A stretch of 64,000 nucleotides of DNA from Seminavis robusta (Eukaryota; Bacillariophyta; Bacillariophyceae; Naviculales; Naviculaceae). The first letter of the stretch is position 1, and each line of letters begins with the position of its first letter. Under the pieces are notes generated by a model. That model worked only from the letters and a program-made list of their open reading frames with translations, was not told where the DNA came from and did not search any database. Positions 45,324-55,227 of this stretch are shown piece after piece. The stretch covers positions 181,112 to 245,111 of the forward strand of contig CAICTM010000009.1 of the NCBI GenBank assembly GCA_903772945.1. Direction: 5' to 3'. The position numbers were made by a program, and so were the translations under genes.

Positions 45324-48300
45324 ATGGTGATGACCTCGGTGGTAACGATAGGAGGTTCTGGGGCGCAGCAAGAGCAAGAAATACTGCGACAGTCAGTGGT
45401 AGAACCGTTGCTCCACAATGAGCTTCGTGCGACGTCTTCCATGTTTGAGCAGGAACCTGAGTTTCAAGCAGGAGCTCCCTTGTCTTCCTTGTGGAAAGCT
45501 AGAACGATGCACCAACCAGAAAGTAGTTCCAGTACCAGTACCAGTCTCACTACTGACACAAAGCCACACCAAGAGAAACAACAGCAAGATCAGAATGACG
45601 ATGGCTGTGAGGAAAATCAAAGAACGACTGTGAAACGACCGCAACATCACCAGCAAGCAGAATCCACCTCTTGTTCCTCCTGTGCGTCCTCTTCATCCTG
45701 CCAAGAAGAGCAAGTTCTAGTAGCTTCAGCTTCAGCTTCTTTGTCATCTCCTGATGAAACATGTTCACATGAACGGCGATACAAACCTCCACTATCAGAG
45801 TCAATACACGTAATAGAAGACAAGACTGAATCCACAGATGCTTCTACGGCTTGTGCCGTGTCGCCACACTTGCCAGAAGCTTACAATTCGAGTTGGAGTT
45901 CTCCAGTGATAGTCGAGGAATTGGACAGACAACAAGAGCAACATCATCAACAACAACAAGACGAGGAAATACCGAGTGGTCCGTCGACACCTGATGACGA
46001 TAGTGCACAACCAATAGAAGAGGAAAGCCAGAATCATGACGAGACAAAAATCCAGAGTTGTCGCGAGATACCGGTAGAGGTGGAAAATATCGATGCTTGT
46101 AACGGTGCCGATCCGGAGGATGCACAAGCACACTGCATTATTCGTGAGGCTGTCAGGCAAAGGACGAGCAGTATAGACGACAGCAACACATGTAGAACCA
46201 GCAACGACGAACAAGATGCAGAACCAAGTCGCCCCACTGACGAACAACAACAACAACAACAACAACAACACACCACCCGGCCGCAGCAAGAAGAAAGCAT
46301 AGAAATTTCGCATTCAAACAGAACGACAACAACAACAACAACCAACGAAGAACCCGCTTCTCCAAAAATTAGTCGACAAACAGAAAAGAAACTTGACTGG
46401 AGTTTTCTGAAAGATGGAACGCTCTACGATCGAGACAAAGAGATCAAGGCTCTGCAAGATGCTTTCCGTCGCCAGATTCAGAGCGCGCCACCAGATTCAA
46501 CTTACGACAATCCAGAAGAAGAAAGGCAACAATCTCTTGTGCTGGTCTCGGGACACTCAGGGACCGGAAAATCTGCATTGGTCAGGAATGCCTTGAAACC
46601 CTTGGTAATCAACGAGAGGAATGGTTGTTACCTCACTGGGAAATTTGATCAGCTCCAGCACAACAAAGAACCATATGCCCCCTTTGTCAATGCCATCAAC
46701 GATTATGTTTACCACGTGCTCCACCAGCAAAAAGTCGAAAACAAATACACCCACATGTCCTCGCTTTCTTTTCTCGAATCACTGCAAACAGAAATACTCA
46801 GTGCCTTGAGGCCAGAAGGATGCAATATTTTACTGCAGATGATCCCTGCCCTGGCTCAGATTGTGCAGATGAACGGGCAAGCCCCAAACAACCTACAATT
46901 CAGTGGGACTGCATCAGCGTTCGCCTTTGTCAATGCCTTTGGAGGTGCGGGTGGAGCCATAGGTCCTATCACCAACACGCGGGAAGGCTCACAAGATCGG
47001 CTCAAGATTATATTTCGCCGGTTCTTGCGGGTGATTTGCAAGCCGGAAAGGCCCTGTGTTCTAGTGCTGGACGATCTTCAGGTACGTGCGTTGCGTTGCA
47101 GAATCTTGTTTTAAGAAACGCTTTGTTGTCATTGTTATATTTCTTCCACCACCGCCATTCTCACACTGTACCGAAAACCTTGCAGTGGGCCGACTCGAGC
47201 TCTCTAGACTTGATGGAAAGTCTCATTTGTGACGGTCGCAATAACAATGGATTGTTCCTGGTGGGAATTTGTCGCAGCAACGAAATTACAATGGGGCACA
47301 ACCTAGCCGCCTTGCTGCGTCGATTAGAGGACCAGCGGAATGTTCACATTCACAATATTGTGGCACACAACCTAAGCTTCAACGCTACCAATCAACTGAT
47401 CTGTGATGTGCTCAAACAACCTTGGGATATTTGCCTTCCTTTGACGGAAATTATTCATGAACAAGCTGACGAAGGAAATGTGTTTCATGTCGTCAACTAC
47501 ATGAAGGCATTGCATGCTGACAAGGTGCTGATTCAGGATGTGGAGTATGGAACAGGGGGGTGGTTATGGGACGAGGAACGATGGGAACGTCTCTTCAATG
47601 ACAACAAACCTAGATCCAAACGGAGACGACCAAGACCCACGGGCAAGCAGCTACACGAGTCTCCTCCTCCCCAGCAGCAACAACAACATACATGCAAATG
47701 TGGCGATATTGGTGTCTCTCCAATGGAAGACTTGATCCTTCGTCAGATTCGCCGACTCCCACAGGATGTACAGCTCTTTCTCCGCACTTGTGCGTGCATT
47801 GGAACCGAGATCGATCTGTCCTTGGTGGAAAAGGTACTTGGAGAAGAGATATACCTTCCGATGACAGTGAGGGTTGCCGTGGAAGAAGGGCTTTTGGTAG
47901 CGTTGGATCGATCGTGCAGCGGGGACAGTTCTGGACGCGAAACCAGCACTGCTCGATGTTACAAGTGGGAGCACGATTGCTTTCAAAGTGCTGCGTATAC
48001 AACGATTCCAGAGGAAAAGAAATCGGCTATGCATTTGTCGGTGGGTCGAATGTTGTTCAAGAACATGCCGTCAATGGAAGACTTTTACGACCACATCTTC
48101 GTGGTGGTCAATCAAATGAACCGCGGTATGATCCACATCGAAGATCAGGGTGAACGAGATGGCCTCGCTGCACTGAATCTTAAGGCTGGCAACCGTGCAG
48201 CCATGTCCAGCGACTTTCATTCTGCCATTCGATATTTTGTTGTGGGAACGACTCTCCTCTCGCAGGGCCCGTTTCCGTGGTCACGACAGTACGAGCTCAG

Positions 48301-49917
48301 CTTGGAACTCCATAGTGCGTTAGCTGAGGCCGAATACTGCGTGGCGGACTATGAAATGATGGATATTGCGATTTTGGAAGTCTTGGCGAACGCTGTCGCT
48401 TTTCCTGACATGATAAGAACATATGCGACAAAAGTGTATTCGCTTGGCGCACAATTCCATCTCCAGGAAGCGATTGACCTGGGGCTCAAAGTGCTGGAAC
48501 GCTGCGATGAAGCATTCTCCGACCCACTTCCTAGTCGCAAAAAAGCCTTGTCTTATTTTCAACCACCCATGAAAACCAAGCGAAAGCTGCGTTTCAAGAC
48601 CAAGTCTCAGTTACTCTACATGCCAGATATGTGCGACGAAGACAAGCTGGCTGCAATGGGAATCCTCAATCTGCTGACCACATATTCACTGATAGGAAGG
48701 CCATCCTTGTTTCCCTACATTGCCGCACGCCTCGTGAGACTCTCATTGGACTACGGGTTGTGCGCAATATCGGCTCCTGGTTTTGCCTTCTTTGGTTTGT
48801 GGTGCTGTTCCATTGGAGATGTCAGCAGGGGTTACCGGTATGGCACGTTAGCTCTAGATATATTGGAAGAACGCTACCAAAACACCATCTCGGAATGGGT
48901 ACCTAGAGTCTACTCGATATTTTACGGATGGATCGCTCCGTGGAAACAGTCGCTGCAATCAACGTTTGAGCCAACACAACATGCACATCGAGTGGGTCTT
49001 GAGACAGGGGACATTGAGTATGCGATGATTGGTGCCCATGTCTACGGAATGTAAGTTCAAAAGGTCACTTATTTGTCGTTAAGCGAGCACGGAGCAAGCC
49101 CTCACCGCACTTCATATATTCTACTCTCCGCAGGAACGCTTTTTTTGCCGGCATGCCGCTCAATGAGCTGGAAGGGGAGATGCGAAAGTTTGTTTCGTTG
49201 ATGAACCTGCACAAACAGGGCCCCTGGGCAGCAGCGACCTCTGTGCAACTTCAACTGATTCACAACCTCATGGGCAAGGCTGAAAACCCTTTGGTGCTGC
49301 GAGGAGAAATCATGACAGACGAAAAAGTGCGGGAAATTGCCAGCTTGCAAAACATGGAGAGTTATGAGATGTATTTTGTTCAGGTAATGGTCTGGAATAT
49401 GTTGCTGGCTTACCACCTTGGCGAGATACGGCAGGCGCTCGTGACTGCCAGGGAATGCCGCGAAGCCATCAAGAGTTTCGGTTCTTCTTTCCTTGTGGTT
49501 ATCCAGTATTTCTACGATGGCATGATCGCCTTGGCAGCCGCCGCAGACCCACACTTTGAAAATTCCAAGAAGGAGCATCTGTCCGTTGCCGCGAGAGCGA
49601 TTGGGAAGCTCAAGAAGATAGCCAAACAGTGCCCTGAGAATTGCCTGCATAAGCTGTTTCTACTGCAGGCAGATTTTGAAGCCGTGAAAGGCAGTATCGA
49701 CAAGGCCGTTGTTTTGTATGGTAAAAGTATCGCCAAGGCACACGAAAATGGTTTCCTGCAGGATGAAGCATTGGCGCAAGAGAGGGCCGGTGTGGCGCTG
49801 TGGCACGATTCTAACAATCCCAGGTCAAATCTCTACTTGAATCGGGCGCTCGAATTGTACTCAAAGTACGGCGCCGAGGCGATTGTTGACCGTCTGCATT
49901 GTCGTTATTTTCGATAA
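45324..49917 (+). CDS. Large STAND/AAA_16-type ATPase with helical-repeat C-terminus
   Basis: Exons 45324..47081, 47186..49050 and 49134..49917 total 4,407 nt, or 1,468 residues. Donors are GTACGT and GTAAGT; acceptors end TTGCAG and CCGCAG. The ATG at 45324 sits in GCCACCATGG. Residues 1-350 are disordered, rich in Gln, Glu, Ser and Thr, with Gln and Thr runs (QQQQQQQQHTT; TTTTTT). The ATPase begins DRDKEIKALQDAF, with Walker A SGHSGTGKSAL (about 409-419) and Walker B PCVLVLDDLQWAD across the first intron. The later region is alpha-helical and TPR-like, as in the AAA/STAND part of large diatom signalling proteins often coupled to histidine kinase or cyclase domains. No kinase, GAF or response-regulator motif is visible here. 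It probably acts as a stimulus-driven molecular switch. Confidence 0.85.
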
Positions 49918-49973
49918 TAACGATCATCTTGAAGCTACAAGTATAAACATGTCACATTTTTGTAATGCTTCGA

Positions 49974-51151
49974 CTATTGCTGTGCGTGGTCTGACCTCGT
50001 CAGGGTAGCGTTCCAAATGACCCTCTGCCAGCTGGATCCATCGACGCTGGCAAGCGTTGTCTTGGGTTGCCAAGAGCAGTGCTCATCACCGGCCAATCTC
50101 CAATCATCCCATGACACTCTTCTTGACTCACCGGCTGGAGCAATGACATCCATGGATATCTGCCATGTGGAAGGGTAATTGTTGGCTACATACATATTGT
50201 AGTTTTCCAAACAGGAGCCCACAGTGACGTTTTGATAATTGTCATCTTGCCATTTCGTATTTTTGACCAATCCCATAAAGGGCACCCTCGACACAACTAG
50301 TGACCACCGATTGGGATGAGCTCCAACAACACCCATCTGAAGATGCCATTCCCAATCATCGACATTCGTTACTTGAACGAGTGTGAATGTTGTCTCTACA
50401 AGCTCCCCTGGTTTGACAGGAATGAGTTTGCCAGTGGCAGCCTTGGGTTTCCAACAAGGTTTCCTTTTCACACTAGCGTTTTGATCTGACGGTGCAACTT
50501 CCGAAGTAGTGTTGCATGGCAGGGCAAAGAAGTATTGAGCTCCAATATGCCATTCATCCAGGACCAGCCACTTTGGTTCATAGTCGGGATAGTTGGACGA
50601 ATTTGCAAGCACATTTCTGACCAATGAGAGTTAGAAGCAACGGCAACATCAAACGTGAGGGGAAAGTATGTACTGGTACCACAATGTTTCTTGAAAAGCA
50701 GCTTTCTTCGTCTTCCCACGTACCCCAACATGAGCTGCGGAACGAACTGATTCATAAATCCTCCCTTTGGTTGTTGCCTCCAAAAGATGTTGAAGTAATC
50801 ATAGTAGGTCATGGTCTGGCTATTGTAGGACTTTGGTAGAGGTGGCACTCGAAAACGAGCAGTGAAGAGAACGCCTGGTTCATGCCCAAGGGGATAGTGA
50901 TCATGGCTGGGTCCCACACAGAGATGCGCCTCATGGTTACACTCTTTCTTTCTGGCGTCAGAACTCTCAGACCATTCTTTGGGTGAAGCAACCGTGAATT
51001 CATTCGATTGACCCTGTGGACGCCGCATCCCCAGCGGAGACGAGAGCCATTGTGGCTTGTGCTCCTCTTCTGCACATGCAAGCCAGGGCATGCAAGACGT
51101 GGAGACTGCCAAAAGAACACAAACAATAGAGATCATTGCCGACATTGTCAT
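49974..51151 (-). CDS. Secreted Trp-rich protein of unknown family
   Basis: Minus-strand exons 51151..50724 and 50616..49974 total 1,071 nt, or 356 residues. The donor is GTACGT inside GGGTACGT, the acceptor ends GGTCAG, phase 2. The N-terminus MTMSAMISIVCVLLAVSTSC, ending near PWLACAEE, is a signal peptide. About twelve Trp are spread over the protein, with pairs such as DDWEWHLQM and SWDDWRLAG; this suggests a beta-sandwich or carbohydrate-facing fold. Ten Cys and several N-glycosylation sites (NTT, NAS, NVT, NAT) fit a secreted product. Only 56 bp separate its stop from that of the STAND ATPase. I do not recognise the family. Its start region is divergent from the plastid protein at 51.4 kb. 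Confidence 0.7.
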
Positions 51152-51415
51152 GTGGTCGTCATTAGTCTTGTGTCGTCGTCTGGGGCAACAGTGATGTCCG
51201 AAGTTTGAAATGAAATCTATTGATTATTGATACTTCTCACTTATTGCAAGCCTTTTCACACTAGAGACGCTTCTCAAAGAACACGTCACACGGAACACGT
51301 TGACTCACAACCTCATCAGGCAATGACGGAGGGGTTGCTGCTTACATGCTGCTTTGTTGAGACGGCAGCTATGTTGAATCACAAACCCTGACTTGTTTCT
51401 TGCAGAGCTTCCACC

Positions 51416-52066
51416 ATGGTGTCGCATCGATTCGCTCTCTTTTTGCTGTTTAGCACAGTGGCTTCTGGCTTTTCACCAACTTTCTTGTCACATCCACCGG
51501 TTCGACAAGATGTCTCTCTGTGGAGCAGCACTGCCGATGAGGCTACAGCCGTTTCCATTGATGCCAAGGAAGCCGTAAAGTTGTTTGGTCGTCTGGCAGA
51601 TAAATACATAATGTTGGATTCCAGTGGCGGCATGTGCTGCTACTCCGCTTGCAGCGATTGCGAGTATCGACTGCCAGGAGGAGGATACCGAATGGCGGAT
51701 CAAAGCTCCAGTCGTCCAAAGTGGATCTGTTCCTACGATGAACGGAATTTTGAAACTTTGGGCAAAGAACACACTTCCAAATGGAACACCGATATATTCA
51801 CCAACGGACCCGCTGTCACCAAAGAGGAGTTCATTCAAGCCATGGTGGACATCCCCTACAATCCACCTCTAGGAGGACCGTATGTAGGCGCCTCTTCGGC
51901 AACCATCGAAGATACCACTGGAGCCTCTCTTCTCTTTGATCTGCTTGCTGGAAAGAAGGAAAAACTCACCAAATATCGCATGGGCACCCGTATTAAGGAG
52001 CTAGCTGGTGGAGAAGAGGGGCTGACTTGGGCTGGCTTCAGTGCTGCAATGATGCCGGAAGCCTGA
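51416..52066 (+). CDS. Plastid-targeted Cys-rich protein (oxidoreductase-like CCxxxCxxC type)
   Basis: ATG 51416 in CCACCATGG gives 216 residues. The leader MVSHRFALFLLFSTVASGFS has a hydrophobic core and a VASGFSP junction; a Phe at the +1 side of the cleavage site is the diatom plastid-import (ASAFAP) pattern. A Cys cluster GMCCYSACSDCEYRLPGGGYR follows, like the short oxidoreductase-like domain family, with a partner Cys in PKWICSYD. The C-terminal part has KWNTDIFTNGPAVTKEEFIQAMVDIPYNPP and an acidic helix ending MMPEA. It is most likely a stromal protein that binds metal or uses the Cys as a redox pair. The start is head-to-head with the secreted Trp-rich gene, 264 bp apart. Confidence 0.75.
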   Translation: MVSHRFALFLLFSTVASGFSPTFLSHPPVRQDVSLWSSTADEATAVSIDAKEAVKLFGRLADKYIMLDSSGGMCCYSACSDCEYRLPGGGYRMADQSSSRPKWICSYDERNFETLGKEHTSKWNTDIFTNGPAVTKEEFIQAMVDIPYNPPLGGPYVGASSATIEDTTGASLLFDLLAGKKEKLTKYRMGTRIKELAGGEEGLTWAGFSAAMMPEA

Positions 52067-52396
52067 AGTGAAGAACAGGAATACTCGTAGCACTATTTCG
52101 CAGACACGCATCATGGTTAATGGAACGTCCAAGTGTTGTAAATGTATATAGCAGATGTTTTTTCAATCAAAACTTTTCGTGGATTCTCTTCGTCTTTGCA
52201 GCAACCACTCCTTCAACCTCCCAACAGTTTCTTTCGAACTTGGCTTGACGAGCCGTGGTGCGTCTACAACTACCTCTGTTAAACTGCTAATAAGTGTAAT
52301 ATTTTTTTTGTTTGACCTAGCATTGCTTGTTGTGGTACCGGTATAGGTTATGACGGAACAGATTTGGCTGAAATACTCCATTAGATGATCAGAAAT
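52067..52396. other. Intergenic region between convergent plastid protein and LarC-like genes
   Basis: 330 bp with no gene. ATATTTTTTTTGTTTG near 52298 is T-rich and might end transcripts. Confidence 0.35.
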
Positions 52397-53626
52397 TCAA
52401 GAGTTTTCCGTTTTTCTATCCTCAGAAACACTGGTGTCTCCCAACACGAGCCGAAGAATGTTTGGGTGCTTGACAAAGTCTTTTGTCCCGGCACCAATCC
52501 CAATACTACGGATTGTGAATGCTGGCGGGCGACCCTCCACTTTCACATTGGGAGGCCCACAAGACTTGACCAACGTCTTGAGCAAAGCAGCCGCGGTTGG
52601 GGTTACCAATTCACCAGTAACTCCTGGAGGACCCGGACAGGTTGGCATATCGACCAATAGCCGCAAAGTGGCAGGGGCCGGTACTGGCAGTAGTCCGTGA
52701 TCTGTCCAGACGGTGCCTTCACCCAGTGGGAGTCGACTGCAGGTGACGGTTGTTACTCCCAAGGCATGTAGTGCAATCAATGTTCCAACAGTATCTACAA
52801 TGGAATCCACGGCACCAACCTCGTGGAAATGAACATGATCGGGACCAGCAGCACCATGCGTATGAGCTTCTGCGTGAGCCAATAGAGTGAAAGCATCAAT
52901 GGCATGTTTGGAGACCCAAGAGGGAATGTGTTTCGTCGGTGCTTCCTGTAGCATGCGTCGAATTTGAGGCAGGTTTCGGAGTGGACCTATGGTGCTGGAT
53001 TCGTGACTGTGTGTGTGGGAATGTCCCACTGCCTGAGGATCCGCTGATTGCTGTTCCGACTGATGATGAGAGTGAGAATGGTCATGATCATGATCATGAA
53101 TTGTGGTGGTGGAGCGTTCTTCACTTGCAACTTGTGCTGCTGTTGATGGATGACTGTGTGAATGATCGTGATCGTATGAGTGGCTATGACTGTGTGAATG
53201 ATCATGATTGTGTGAGTGGCTACCGGTACCGGTATGACTGTGCGAATGATCATGATTGTGATCGTGCACGGCAGCTATGGCTTCTAGCTGTGTTGTTTTC
53301 TCATGATTTTCTCTTTTGGGAACAGGTGCTGCTCTATGGTTGTACTTGCTCGAAACAACGATGTAGTTCGCTGCGACAGATCCCACTCCACGCCACACAC
53401 GTGTAGTAATCAACGAGAATTCGCCTCGCAGCTCAGGCAGTCCACATTCGATTGATCGGACGACATGCCGCAGCAACAACTCCTTCTTCTCACCTTCGCC
53501 GGCAGCGTCGAGACAGGCAGCTAACATCATGTCCCCTGCAGCACCACTGAAACAATCAAAATGCGCATGATTGTTCGTCGGTGAAAGAACCCATGAGTCT
53601 CCTGGTTTGCCCTCCACAAGCGTCAT
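52397..53626 (-). CDS. LarC-like nickel-insertion protein (N-terminal LarC1 part) with His-rich insert
   Basis: ATG 53626 gives 409 residues in one exon. LarC inserts nickel into the pyridinium-bisthiocarboxylate nucleotide, making the nickel-pincer cofactor of lactate racemase. Family blocks seen are HFDCFSGAAGDMMLAACLDA at the N-terminus, then HFHEVGAVDSIVDTVGTLIAL, SRLPLGEGTVWTDHGLLPVPAPAT, GVTGELVTPTAAALL and IGIGAGTKDFVKHPNILRLVLG. Between the first two blocks lies a long insert (about 118-216) with dozens of His, in HDHDHDHSHSH-type runs. Nickel- or metal-binding His tracts occur in other LarC proteins, but this one is unusually long. The C-terminal LarC2 part, with its TNIDDMNPE-type motif, is absent here and not found in the 330 bp downstream. 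The sequence TACCGGTACCGGTA at 53221-53234 is in the His-rich coding region. Confidence 0.85.
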   Translation of the reverse strand: MTLVEGKPGDSWVLSPTNNHAHFDCFSGAAGDMMLAACLDAAGEGEKKELLLRHVVRSIECGLPELRGEFSLITTRVWRGVGSVAANYIVVSSKYNHRAAPVPKRENHEKTTQLEAIAAVHDHNHDHSHSHTGTGSHSHNHDHSHSHSHSYDHDHSHSHPSTAAQVASEERSTTTIHDHDHDHSHSHHQSEQQSADPQAVGHSHTHSHESSTIGPLRNLPQIRRMLQEAPTKHIPSWVSKHAIDAFTLLAHAEAHTHGAAGPDHVHFHEVGAVDSIVDTVGTLIALHALGVTTVTCSRLPLGEGTVWTDHGLLPVPAPATLRLLVDMPTCPGPPGVTGELVTPTAAALLKTLVKSCGPPNVKVEGRPPAFTIRSIGIGAGTKDFVKHPNILRLVLGDTSVSEDRKTENS

Positions 53627-53775
53627 CTTCGTCGAACTCTTGGATTGGATTGGATTGGATTGGTTGGTGCTATTAGTCTAGCTAGCTAGTAGAGGTGTTT
53701 GTTGTGGTTGCTGTTAGCAGAAAAGCAAGTACGAGTTGCCCTCAACGGACTGAGGGTCTTTCACACTTTTATCGC

Positions 53776-53777
<2 letters not shown>

Positions 53778-53817
<40 letters not shown>

Positions 53818-53832
53818 TGTGTTTGTGTGTTT
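53778..53832. repeat. (TG)n microsatellite
   Basis: About 18 uninterrupted TG units followed by TTTG and TG units. On the plus strand it lies upstream of the start of the LarC-like gene. Confidence 0.9.
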
Positions 53833-53854
53833 GTTGCAGCTGTTTTCGTCGCTC

Positions 53855-54133
53855 GTTAAGGATAGGGATTAATCTTGTGTGTTCTGTTGGACACAGTAGT
53901 TTCTACGCATGGGTACAGTACTGGCTGGCTATGCAGACTCGCTAGTGTGTCCAGATAAACACGGTGGAGGTTTTGCCAAAGACATAAGGGACATTTTCCT
54001 TGTTAAGGATAGGGATTTATATTGTGTGTTCTGTTGGACACAGTACTCTGGACCCATGGGTACTGATATCACTGTGCCCGTACTGGCTGGCTAAAGAGAC
54101 TTGCTATCAATAGTGTGTCCAGTTGAACACGGT
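53855..54133. repeat. Direct duplication of about 110-130 bp
   Basis: Copies at 53855-53965 and 54002-54133 share GTTAAGGATAGGGATT, GTGTGTTCTGTTGGACACAG, the CATGGGTAC step, TACTGGCTGGCT and GTGTGTCCAG...ACACGGT. Copy 2 has about 21 extra bases near 54060. Within each copy, TGTGTTCTGTTGGACACA faces a near inverted copy (TGTGTCCAG...AACAC), so each could form a hairpin or be a small MITE-like unit. Confidence 0.8.
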
Positions 54134-54410
54134 AAATGATTTGACCAATCAAATCTCTTTTTGACAGTTGAGGGCATCAGCCTCCGGCTGCTTGTTCTAT
54201 TGGCTATTTGGGTTTCCTTGTTGTTTTGCACGAATGCTGAATGACGTCATTAAAGCTACTACGGTTAAGGCTACCGGTACCCCAAGCCCTCAAAACAACT
54301 GGTACTGGGGTAAATGACTGATTTTTGCGAAAAGCAAACATTCTAAATGTAAAAATTAATTGGCGACCTTCCAGCCTTCGAGGAGTCCTGCTAACAGTCA
54401 TTGTCTTCTA

Positions 54411-54706
54411 AGTTGAAGATGCTGTCTTCTGAATAGAAGAGTTAAAAGACAGAGTCTTCTCTTAGAATACAGAAAGAAGACTTTGTCTTCTTTTGAAGAC
54501 CAAAAGAAGACAGCAGACATCGTCTTCGTTGAAGTAATAAGAACGGGGTAAATATAATAAAACAACATTGAAATACTACCTCATCCCCCGTGAAATTGAA
54601 GCTTCAGTCTCCAATGGAAGACCTGTCTTCTTTATGGATTTAAAAGACAGAGAAAAGAAGACAGTGGATTTAGAAGCCAGTGTCTTCGAAAGAAGACAGC
54701 GTCTTC
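54411..54706. repeat. Third cluster of AAGAC-N3-GTCTT palindromes
   Basis: Clear members are 54446-54458 (AAGAC-AGA-GTCTT), 54475-54491 (AGAAGAC-TTT-GTCTTCT), 54617-54630 (GAAGAC-CT-GTCTTC) and 54692-54706 (GAAGAC-AGC-GTCTTC). Weaker ones are GAAGAT-GCT-GTCTTC at 54415 and AGAC-ATC-GTCT near 54516. It has no transposon inside. Together with the gap from 53627 to 55227 this region holds no supported gene. Confidence 0.8.
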
Positions 54707-55227
54707 CATTTTGTTAAAGACGCCTACACTGGCACTGAACTGATCCTAATTTGACTTTTTCAGAAACATCTATTTCCTTCTTTTTTATCTTTTGCCTCAA
54801 ACCGACTCTGTTACACCGAGGTGCAGTACTACTGATAGAACCGCTACAGTACGTACAGTGACTTGGCTGGCTTCAGGGGAGTGCCATGTATGTTTTGTTT
54901 TGGAGTAGCTTGCTATTGTCAAGGTAAGCCACGGCCGGAACAACCACAGCTTGCGATGGTCTGTCATTCCTTGAAAATAGTATGTATTATAGTTACAAAT
55001 TGACCGCAAAATGTAGAAGGGCGGATGTAATGCACCTCTCTCATTTTGCCCCGATTTTCATGACAGAAGAATGTTAATGTAGTGATCTGTTGCTTGTTCC
55101 GCTATGGCGCGGTTTGTTTCTTTGCTATGGTTTGTGTCGGTTTCCGCCCTATGTGTTGCGGCATCTCTGCTCTAGTGAATGATCCGCCTGTACAAGTCCC
55201 TTGAGAGCCTTACGTCAAGAGGGAACC

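Noticed and set aside
52163-52381. Possible missing LarC2 half downstream of the LarC-like gene
   Set aside because: The frame has none of the LarC2 motifs and looks unrelated.
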